DNA of 5,471 nt from an uncultured Gemmatimonadota bacterium (GTDB lineage Bacteria > Gemmatimonadota > Gemmatimonadetes > Gemmatimonadales > Gemmatimonadaceae): NCBI GenBank assembly GCA_946479995.1, contig CAMLIU010000138.1, positions 1-5,471 of the forward strand, written 5' to 3'. Shown one piece after another: positions 1 through 5,205 of the stretch; within the stretch, counting starts at the first letter, position 1, and each line of letters begins with the position of its first letter. The translations under genes were made by a program, and so were the position numbers. Below the pieces are notes generated by a model. The model worked only from the letters and a program-made list of their open reading frames with translations. It was not told the DNA's origin and made no database searches.

Positions 1-405
1 CAGCACGTCGGCGATGATCCGCCGGTGACAGCGCCACCACAGCACCTCCGCGCACATGATCACCGTGCGCAGCCCGTACGCGACCATGAGGAGCTCGAAC
101 AACCCGTCCGCGAACTCCTCGCCCTGCACGTGATCGGCGTAGCCGCGGAAGGCGTCGTGCCGCCACCCGACGTTGGGTGAATCCGGCACCGGCCGCCGGC
201 GGCCGCCGAGCGCCGGGATCCACAGGTACGAAAGCCCGACCGTCGGAAGCGCCTCGCGCAGCGCCGGCTCGGCGAACTGCGGCAGCCGCCGCGAGCCCGG
301 ATAGCGGCGGACGTCGGCGACGCAGTCGATGTCATACGGCGCGAGCGCCTCGACCAGCTCCGGAAGGGAGCGGGTGGAGTGGCCGATGGTATGGACAGTG
401 ATCAA
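1..405 (-). CDS. DUF488 family protein, 5' part only (runs off left edge)
   Basis: The reading frame gives 135 residues before the window ends. The N-terminus reads ITVHTIGHSTRSLPELVEAL, the DUF488 opening with the TIGHS motif. DVRRYPGSRR follows at about residues 31-40, and MCAEVLWWRCHRRIIADVL at about 117-135, which carries the family's C-x-E...C-H-R signature. DUF488 proteins are small cytosolic proteins of unknown biochemical role; the conserved Cys/His cluster suggests a catalytic or metal site, which is inference. I place the start at a TTG (405) because family members as I know them begin just before TIGHS. An in-frame ATG at 492 would add 29 residues (Cys/Arg/Tyr-rich) encoded by the intergenic repeat array, which looks non-coding. 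No good ribosome binding site precedes the TTG: the nearest GAGG, itself part of a repeat unit, is about 14 bases upstream. The family call is strong; the start is uncertain. Confidence 0.88.
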   Translation of the reverse strand, partial: MITVHTIGHSTRSLPELVEALAPYDIDCVADVRRYPGSRRLPQFAEPALREALPTVGLSYLWIPALGGRRRPVPDSPNVGWRHDAFRGYADHVQGEEFADGLFELLMVAYGLRTVIMCAEVLWWRCHRRIIADVL

Positions 406-416
406 CGACAGCGGCA

Positions 417-468
417 GTACCTCGTACTTCAGGGAACGACAAGAGCAGTACCTCGTACCTCGTACCTC
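417..468. repeat. GTACCTC heptamer array (2 + 3 units)
   Basis: Two tandem heptamers lie at 417-430 (GTACCTC, then the variant GTACTTC). After a 17-bp spacer come three perfect GTACCTC copies at 448-468. The two blocks share a 14-bp direct repeat, GCAGTACCTCGTAC, at 414-427 and 445-458. Read on the minus strand the unit is GAGGTAC. Because units abut, each junction contains the imperfect palindrome GTACCTCGTAC. The array lies between the glucoamylase stop and the DUF488 start, so it is downstream of one gene and upstream of the other. Its function is unknown; a dispersed intergenic repeat family is my inference. Confidence 0.8.
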
Positions 469-492
469 ATATAGGACCCAGAGGGAAGCCAT

Positions 493-550
493 TCCAATGC
501 ATCGATGGCTTCACATGGCGTAAGGGCCGAGTGACCAGCCGTGCATTGGA
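493..550. repeat. 9-bp inverted repeat with about 40-bp loop
   Basis: TCCAATGCA at 493-501 is exactly complementary to TGCATTGGA at 542-550. The pairing can extend outward past one mismatch (492/551) to 490-491 with 552-553. It lies about 60 to 115 bases beyond the glucoamylase stop, in the 3' untranslated region of the kinase-glucoamylase operon. The loop is long and there is no T-tract, so a classical intrinsic terminator is not supported. It could be the ends of a small repeat element or a weak structured 3' end. Confidence 0.45.
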
Positions 551-572
551 GTGGGCGGCCCGTCGGTCCTGC

Positions 573-597
573 TACGTGATACGAAGTACCACGTACT
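573..597. repeat. GTAC-rich overlapping inverted repeats just past glucoamylase stop
   Basis: Two alternative hairpins overlap. TACGTG (573-578) pairs with CACGTA (590-595) around an 11-base loop, and AGTAC (585-589) pairs with GTACT (593-597) around CAC. The segment is made of GTAC-type words like the heptamer array at 417-468. It begins 10 bases beyond the TAA stop (608-610) of the glucoamylase on the minus strand. It may be a degenerate copy of the same repeat or part of the transcript's 3' end. There is no following T-tract. Confidence 0.4.
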
Positions 598-607
598 GGT
601 GTTGCCG

Positions 608-2893
608 TTACTTCCCACGCACGTACCTCTCGTACCCCTGCTGCGGCATGTCGAACACGCGGCCGTCGTGCAGTGAGCGGACGAGCTTCGCGTACTCCGC
701 GTGTGCCCACACGAGGGGCATCGCGCCGCCGCTCGGGCGGCCGTTGAACAGTTCGCGTTCCGGGATGTCCTGGCCGTCCCACACCTGCTCGGGAAGCATG
801 CCGCCGTCGCTCGCCTGCGCGCGCATCACGCCGAGCAGGTGCACCGCCGCCTCCGGTCGTCCCGCCGCCAGCTCGTAATGTGCGCGCTCGCCGGCCAGCA
901 GTGGCCACGGCCGGCCGACACCCATGCCGTCGAAGGGATCGCCGTTCTCCCGCTCGCCGTACCCGTCGCCGTTGTAGCGGTACCACGCCGGTCCCGTATC
1001 GGTGCGCGTGCGGAGCATCGCGTCGATCACCTTCACCGTGTTCACGATGCGCGGATCGTCGGGCGCGCGAAGGCCGAAGCGTACGAGCGCGAGCGCGTCC
1101 ACGCTCACCACCTCGTGGTAGGGCACGAAGCTCTCGTGCAACGGGCGGTTGCGAAGCTGGATCATGCCGCCCGACGTCCCGTCGTTGTCCATCACGTCGG
1201 GCGGAGCGATCCGGACGTAGTAGCCCTCCACCCCCGCGTCGCGCGCGATCGGCGTGCCGACCACGTACGTCCAGCGATCCACCTGGTCGTGCCAATCGTC
1301 CGCCGTGGCGCGGAACAGGCCGGCGAGCACGTGCTCTCCCGCACGCTCGGCGAAGTCGGCGGCCACGAGCAGCGCCGCGATCTCCACCGCCATCGTGTAC
1401 GTCGAGTAGCCCCCATTCTCCTCCCAGCGATCCTGCCCCGTGATCGGCCCGTTGCGCGCGAGGAAGCTCGCCGCGCCGCGGATCATCGGCCACGGATCGA
1501 TGTCCGCCAGCTGGTCCTCGCGCCGCAGCAGCTCGGCGAACAGCACGGGAAACGCGACTTCGTCCATCTGCAGGCCATGCCAGTACGGAGTGCCGTCGAG
1601 CCAGAGGTTCTGCGCCCAGCTGCCGTCCGCCTCCTGGGTGCTCATGAGGTAGCGCAGCGTGCGGCGAGCCAGCACGTCGTGGCCGAGGGCGATGAAGGCG
1701 CCGGCGCTGTTCACCAAGTCGCGCGGCCACACGAGGTGATAGCCGCCGAGCTCGTGGTCGCCCCTGCTCTCCCCCCACGGGATGGAGAGGCTGGCGATCA
1801 TCGCCCCGGCGGCACTCTTGTCCTCGTGGACGGCGAGCACGGCCGCGCTGGTGCGGTAGAGGTCCACCACGCTCTCCGGGAGCTGGATGCGCGCCCGACG
1901 CCGACGGTCCCGCACGAAGCCGACGCGCGGCTCGTGCGCCACCGCGCTGTGATGCGCGTGCACCGCCAGGTCGCGCGCCGCGGCACGCCGCGATTCTTCC
2001 GGCGTGACGAAGTGACCGGGCATGGCCGGCCCGCGCGTGTGCTCGTGGAAGCGCGTCCACGCGCGCAGGTACGACGCGACCACGCGCTCGAACCGTGAGG
2101 TCAGGGTCATGCGGGCCCGCTGCGCTGCCTCCGCCGGCCCGGATCCGAAGCCGAGCGCAAGCACGAAGGTGACCTCGGTGTCGTGCCGATCCCGCGCATC
2201 GGCGCGCAGCTCCACCTCGCCGGCGAGTGCGACGTTGCCGTCGCGAGCTTCCGAGTAGAGCTCGGTGAGCCGGCCGGACGCGCGCACCTGCCGCCAGCCG
2301 TCGTTCACGCCGACGAAGCCGCAGCTTGCCGCGCTCCACCCCGCGCTGCAGCTCAACGCCAGCGACACGTCCTCGCGCCGCGCGAAGAGCATCGGGATGC
2401 CCTTGTAGTCGTCGAGCCAGGCGTCGTTGCCGAATCCCTGGTTCCCGATGTGCGGCGCGAGCAGCGCGAACAGGCGATAGTCGTCGATCGCGCCCACGAG
2501 GGCGCGGAAGTGCACCTGCTGCAGGAGCACCGAGCGCTCGGGGTCGGTGATCACCGTCTTCTCGATCTCGTAGCGCCCTTCCCTGCAGCGATTGACCAGG
2601 CGGAAGCCCGGCACGCCGGGACCGAGCAGGTGCACCGTACTCGTGGTGTCGCGTTTCTCCTCCGAGAACCAGCCGTCCGCCGCGCTGACGAGGAAGCCGA
2701 AGTCACGCGTGTTGGCCTGGTCCACGCGCGGGTAGTAGACCTCGTCCACGATGCCGTGCGAGACGGTGAACCACACGTGGCTGCGCGCGTCGAGCGCGGT
2801 TCCGACACCGCTCTTGGCGCTCGACGTCCAGCTTGGCTCGGAACCCGGGCCGCCGGGGGCCCGACAGGGAGCCACCCCTGCGAGGGCCGTCAT
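608..2893 (-). CDS. Glycoside hydrolase family 15 glucoamylase (glucan 1,4-alpha-glucosidase)
   Basis: This 761-residue protein has bacterial GH15 architecture: an N-terminal beta-sandwich domain (about residues 14-270) and a catalytic alpha/alpha barrel (about 340-745). Conserved segments are APGGPG and WTSSAKSGVGTAL near the start, SHGIVDEVYYPRVDQA at 45-60, IASLSIPWG at 366-374, VWPRD at 388-392, DRWEENGGYSTYTMAVEIAAL at about 488-508 and GGMLPEQVWD at 697-706. By family comparison E491 is the likely general acid and E702 the general base. The enzyme removes glucose from non-reducing ends of alpha-glucans. No signal peptide is visible, so a cytosolic role on glycogen or maltodextrin is likely; glucodextranase is the main alternative within GH15. 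The start ATG overlaps the upstream kinase stop as ATGA, with no obvious Shine-Dalgarno of its own, which suggests translational coupling. The linker at about 285-340 looks longer and more basic than usual, including RDRRRRAR. The last codons (GYERYVRGK) contain GTACGAGAGGTAC, resembling the intergenic repeat downstream. Confidence 0.95.
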   Translation of the reverse strand: MTALAGVAPCRAPGGPGSEPSWTSSAKSGVGTALDARSHVWFTVSHGIVDEVYYPRVDQANTRDFGFLVSAADGWFSEEKRDTTSTVHLLGPGVPGFRLVNRCREGRYEIEKTVITDPERSVLLQQVHFRALVGAIDDYRLFALLAPHIGNQGFGNDAWLDDYKGIPMLFARREDVSLALSCSAGWSAASCGFVGVNDGWRQVRASGRLTELYSEARDGNVALAGEVELRADARDRHDTEVTFVLALGFGSGPAEAAQRARMTLTSRFERVVASYLRAWTRFHEHTRGPAMPGHFVTPEESRRAAARDLAVHAHHSAVAHEPRVGFVRDRRRRARIQLPESVVDLYRTSAAVLAVHEDKSAAGAMIASLSIPWGESRGDHELGGYHLVWPRDLVNSAGAFIALGHDVLARRTLRYLMSTQEADGSWAQNLWLDGTPYWHGLQMDEVAFPVLFAELLRREDQLADIDPWPMIRGAASFLARNGPITGQDRWEENGGYSTYTMAVEIAALLVAADFAERAGEHVLAGLFRATADDWHDQVDRWTYVVGTPIARDAGVEGYYVRIAPPDVMDNDGTSGGMIQLRNRPLHESFVPYHEVVSVDALALVRFGLRAPDDPRIVNTVKVIDAMLRTRTDTGPAWYRYNGDGYGERENGDPFDGMGVGRPWPLLAGERAHYELAAGRPEAAVHLLGVMRAQASDGGMLPEQVWDGQDIPERELFNGRPSGGAMPLVWAHAEYAKLVRSLHDGRVFDMPQQGYERYVRGK

Positions 2894-3561
2894 GTGAGTA
2901 TGAAGTCGGGATGCCAGAGCCGCACGCCACCACGAAACGCGTTCGCGTTCGCGCCGCGTCGTGTGTGCGGCGGAAGCTCGGGCAGCAGCCGCACGTTGCC
3001 CCCGCCGAGCACCGTGTAGTCGGCGACGACGGCGTTCATCATCAGTTCGACGATTCTCGCCACGTGCCGGCGCCAGCGACGCACCCCGATGCGCTTGAGC
3101 CCCGCGTCGCCCACCACGTCCTCGTACGTCTCGTCGTCGAGGTACGGCAGGTGCGCGATCTCCAGCGGGATCACCACGTGATCACGGATGAGCGTCGTGC
3201 CGAGTCCGGTGCCAAGGCCGAGAAACAGCATCCGCTTTCCCCGATAGCTCCCGATCGCCTGCATCGCAGCGTCATTGATGAGGCGCACCGGACGCCCGAA
3301 GGCGCCCTCGAAATCGAATCGCGTCCACCCGCGACCGAGGTTGTGCGGCTCGCGCGCGATGCGCCCGCGCACCACCGGGCCGGGGTAGCCGACGGACACG
3401 GCATCGAAGCGCCAGCCGTCCGTGGCCGCGAGCACCCGTTCCACCATCTGGCGCGGTGTCAGGTCGGGACCGGAGTCCACCTTGGCCATCGTGCGCCTGC
3501 CGGACGACTGCACCTTGATGTGCGAGCCGCCGACGTCCACCACCAGCACGTTCTTCGTCAT
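2890..3561 (-). CDS. ROK-family / polyphosphate-glucokinase-like sugar kinase
   Basis: This 223-residue protein has the ASKHA sugar-kinase fold motifs in order: phosphate-1 loop VVDVGGSHIKV (7-17), GYPGPV (58-63), NLGRGW (74-79), catalytic segment LINDAAMQAIGSY (94-106, probable base D97), phosphate-2 loop LGLGTGLGTTLI (114-125), LEIAHLPY (133-140) and adenosine-type motif LGGGNV (185-190). The expected reaction is phosphorylation of glucose to glucose-6-phosphate using ATP and/or polyphosphate. The zinc-binding CGxxGCxE element of classical ROK kinases is absent, as in polyphosphate glucokinases, and the protein is shorter than most ROK members. It is the first gene of a two-gene operon; its TGA overlaps the glucoamylase ATG by 4 bases, so it probably phosphorylates the glucose that enzyme releases. 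The ATG at 3561 fits because VLVVDVGGSHIK follows immediately. The frame stays open upstream to 3951, but those codons run antisense to another gene and look non-coding. No clear ribosome binding site is visible. Confidence 0.88.
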   Translation of the reverse strand: MTKNVLVVDVGGSHIKVQSSGRRTMAKVDSGPDLTPRQMVERVLAATDGWRFDAVSVGYPGPVVRGRIAREPHNLGRGWTRFDFEGAFGRPVRLINDAAMQAIGSYRGKRMLFLGLGTGLGTTLIRDHVVIPLEIAHLPYLDDETYEDVVGDAGLKRIGVRRWRRHVARIVELMMNAVVADYTVLGGGNVRLLPELPPHTRRGANANAFRGGVRLWHPDFILT

Positions 3562-3670
3562 CGAGCACTGAATCGCGAGTCCGGAACGCAGCCTCGTGCC
3601 GCGCACCCCGTGGCTGGCTACCGGGTCGCACGGTTTGCGCCACGCCGCAGGCGAGGTCATCTTGTGGCGC

Positions 3671-3976
3671 ATGCGACCGCACTTCCTCGCCTTTCGCCGC
3701 ACCCTGCCGGGAGGGATGATCGTGCTCGTCTCCCTGGAGGTGGATGCCGAGGGCACCGTGCACGGGATGCTCCAGGTGGAACGTCGGGTGGATCCGACGC
3801 GACAGCTCTTCGCGACGGCGCCGGTGGTAGCACGCGCGAGCGGCGCGACGAAGGACGAGGTGCTCAAGAAGCTGCGCGCGCTGGCCGAGAACGACGCCGA
3901 GCTCGCCGAGCAGATCGCCGCGTGGGAAGCGGCGCATCCATCGAACCGCAAGCCAGGCGACTCCTGGCCGCAGTAG
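3671..3976 (+). CDS. Hypothetical protein, 101 aa
   Basis: I do not recognise the family. From ATG 3671 the protein begins MRPHFLAFRRTLPGGMIVLV, continues with an alternating hydrophobic stretch (IVLVSLEVDAEGTVHGML, about residues 17-34) that looks like a beta-hairpin, and ends in a charged helical half (KDEVLKKLRALAENDAELAEQIAAWEAAH, about 61-89). There is no signal peptide or membrane helix. The C-terminal half has clean amphipathic composition and GC-rich third positions, which supports real coding. The frame also offers a TTG at 3662 with a better-spaced GAGG (5 bases), and a GTG at 3596 that would give 126 residues. It is transcribed divergently from the sugar kinase, with 109 bases between the chosen starts, and ends 12 bases before a strong hairpin. 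The function cannot be inferred, and the start is uncertain. Confidence 0.66.
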   Translation: MRPHFLAFRRTLPGGMIVLVSLEVDAEGTVHGMLQVERRVDPTRQLFATAPVVARASGATKDEVLKKLRALAENDAELAEQIAAWEAAHPSNRKPGDSWPQ

Positions 3977-3988
3977 CCGCATGACGCA

Positions 3989-4023
3989 CCGCGCCCCGTC
4001 GTTCACCGAACGACGGGGCGCGG
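3989..4023. terminator. Perfect 16-bp hairpin, probable bidirectional terminator
   Basis: The arm at 3989-4004 (CCGCGCCCCGTCGTTC) is exactly complementary to 4008-4023, leaving a 3-base ACC loop. It lies 12 bases past the stop of the plus-strand 101-aa gene and 25 bases past the stop of the convergent 69-aa gene. This is where a shared transcription terminator would sit. There is no T-tract on either side, so it is not a textbook intrinsic terminator; strong GC hairpins without a U-run are common at gene ends in high-GC genomes. Confidence 0.8.
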
Positions 4024-4048
4024 GATCAGCGTGCAGCGTGGCGCGTGG

Positions 4049-4258
4049 CTACTGGTCGCGACGCATAGCTTCGTTGGAGATGTTCAGGTTCTCGTTGAGC
4101 GTCGCGTCGCCATTGATGATGGCGCCCCAGCTCACGTGCGGGCCGTTCCGCTTCCCCTTCTCCACGACCTTCACTCCGTCGGGGGCGATGGTGACGGTGT
4201 AGAGCTTTCCCTGGTGCTCCAGCTCGCGCTTGATGGTCTTGTCGAGTTTGGTCGCCAT
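4049..4258 (-). CDS. Small hypothetical protein, 69 aa
   Basis: I do not recognise a named family. The protein starts MATKLDKTIKRELEHQGKLY, continues YTVTIAPDGVKVVEKGKRNG (about residues 20-39) with strand-turn-strand character, and ends with an Asn-rich stretch, GDATLNENLNISNEAMRRDQ (50-69). Lys/Arg residues make the N-terminal two thirds basic. There is no signal peptide or membrane segment. A ribosome binding site, GAGGA, ends 4 bases before the ATG at 4258, which supports the start and the reality of the gene. Its codons are less extreme in GC than the neighbours. It lies downstream of the histidine phosphatase on the same strand but 121 bases away, so it may have its own promoter, and it ends against the shared hairpin. 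A nucleic-acid or protein-binding role is possible from size and charge only. Confidence 0.8.
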   Translation of the reverse strand: MATKLDKTIKRELEHQGKLYTVTIAPDGVKVVEKGKRNGPHVSWGAIINGDATLNENLNISNEAMRRDQ

Positions 4259-4326
4259 GGCGTCCTCGGTCAGTGGGCAGTGATCGGATTCCGCGAAGCT
4301 ACGCGCGAGTCCGTGATGAGTCTAGG

Positions 4327-4355
4327 GTCGTACGTCACAGCATAGCGAGTGTCAG
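4327..4355 (-). promoter_or_regulatory. Weak sigma-70-like promoter candidate for the 69-aa gene
   Basis: On the minus strand CTGACA (4355-4350, one mismatch to TTGACA) is followed after exactly 17 bases by TACGAC (4332-4327), a poor match to TATAAT. It lies about 70 bases upstream of the ATG at 4258. The spacing is ideal but the -10 is weak, and consensus promoters are unreliable in high-GC phyla. Confidence 0.22.
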
Positions 4356-4379
4356 GCGTCGGCGCTGCACCGGCGCACG

Positions 4380-5021
4380 TCACGTGCCCTCCAGCCCGCG
4401 CAGCTCGGCCGACAGGTGCGAGCGATCGGCCACGGTGGCGGCGAGCGGTCCATGCGCCCCGAACTCGATGATGGACACCGAGCCGACCGGACAGCCGAAC
4501 CGGTAGCGGAATCGGCCGACGTCCACGCCGAGCAGCGCGCAGAGCGCCACGCGGATGGTGGCCTTGTGCGACACGACGAGCACGTTGCCGTCCGCATGCG
4601 CCTCGCGAATGGACTCGAACACGTGCGTCACGCGCTGCGCGAGCGCGACCGCCGTCTCTCCACCCGTGGGTGGATTCCACGCCGGGTCGGCGACCCACCG
4701 CTCGTACTCATCGTGATACTCGCGGTCCACCTCCAGCACGCTCTTGCCGTCCCAGCGCCCGTAGTCGATCTCGGTGAGTCCCTCGCGTTGATGCACCACG
4801 AGACCTCGCGCGCGCGCGAGGGGTGCGGCGGTGGCCAGCGCACGCTGCAGCGGGCTCGCATAGATGGCTTGCCACGGCGTAGCGGCGAAGCAGTCGGCGA
4901 ACTCCGCGGCCATCCGCTCACCGGCGGCAGTGAGCGGCGGGTCGAGGTGCCGACCGCAGAACATGTTGGCGCGGCTCAGCGCCGTCTGGCCATGGCGCAG
5001 CAGGTAGAGCGTGAGTGTCAT
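4380..5021 (-). CDS. Histidine phosphatase family protein (phosphoglycerate-mutase-like)
   Basis: This 213-residue protein begins LTLYLLRHGQT, giving the RHG signature with R9 and the phospho-accepting H10. The other expected pocket residues are R60 in SPLQRALATA, E84 in LTEIDYGRWDG and H152 in VVSHKATIRV. The length is normal for branch-1 histidine phosphatases of the cobalamin phosphatase / GpmB-like type. It would be a cytosolic phosphatase acting on a small phosphorylated metabolite, but no residue identifies the substrate. Candidates include sugar phosphates, glucosyl-3-phosphoglycerate and alpha-ribazole phosphate. No cobalamin genes are nearby, while a sugar kinase and glucoamylase are, so sugar-phosphate chemistry is slightly favoured by context. 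The ATG at 5021 precedes the conserved strand by two residues, which is standard. I see no clear ribosome binding site. Confidence 0.93.
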   Translation of the reverse strand: MTLTLYLLRHGQTALSRANMFCGRHLDPPLTAAGERMAAEFADCFAATPWQAIYASPLQRALATAAPLARARGLVVHQREGLTEIDYGRWDGKSVLEVDREYHDEYERWVADPAWNPPTGGETAVALAQRVTHVFESIREAHADGNVLVVSHKATIRVALCALLGVDVGRFRYRFGCPVGSVSIIEFGAHGPLAATVADRSHLSAELRGLEGT

Positions 5022-5205
5022 CGGTGTTCGTGCTGGAGGGATTGCGCGCGCTCACCGTCGCTCCGCTTGCGATGATCGCGCCATGGTGCTGCAAGGATGC
5101 TGTCGAGTGGAACGTGCCGGCCGCGACCACGGCACCGCCCTTGCCTTGGCAGCCCCCAGCGAATCGCCACTCGATCGGCCCCACCCCCACGCGGAGCAAC
5201 GGCAC
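5022..5205. promoter_or_regulatory. Divergent intergenic region between phosphatase and DUF892 gene
   Basis: This 184-bp stretch must carry the promoters of both divergent genes. Visible symmetry includes GCGAT-G-ATCGC at 5069-5079 and the near-palindrome GCGCCATGGTGC at 5078-5089 (one mismatched pair). Both sit inside a wider CTTGC...GCAAG pair at 5066-5070 and 5091-5095. This could be an operator, though short palindromes are common in GC-rich DNA. No convincing sigma-70 promoter was found. A GGAG at 5193-5196 is the likely ribosome binding site of the plus-strand gene. Confidence 0.3.

Noticed and set aside
417..468. CRISPR-like array
   Set aside because: The repeat unit is only 7 bp, mostly tandem without spacers, and there are no cas genes nearby.
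701..2098. 465-codon plus-strand open frame antisense to the glucoamylase
   Set aside because: The composition is biased to Arg/Ala/His/Val with no recognisable domain. It arises opposite a well-supported gene.
429..2339. Long minus-strand open frame (636 codons) overlapping the glucoamylase in another frame
   Set aside because: The product is Arg/Ala/Gly-rich low-complexity sequence, as expected for a shadow frame in GC-rich DNA, while the overlapping frame is a clear GH15 enzyme.
3562..3951. N-terminal extension of the sugar kinase to 353 residues
   Set aside because: The extension lies antisense to the 101-aa gene and lacks conserved sequence; the kinase's first strand begins right after ATG 3561.
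2183..3984. Plus-strand open frames 2183-3019 and 2833-3984 antisense to the operon
   Set aside because: They run opposite the kinase and glucoamylase, have no family motifs and show shadow-type composition.
4416..5075. 219-codon plus-strand open frame antisense to the histidine phosphatase
   Set aside because: It is a shadow frame: the opposite strand has an intact catalytic motif set, and this product has no recognisable features.
5109..5136. ECF-type promoter (GGAAC at 5109-5113) for the DUF892 gene
   Set aside because: No convincing -10 element follows at 16-17 bases; a single 5-mer match is not enough.
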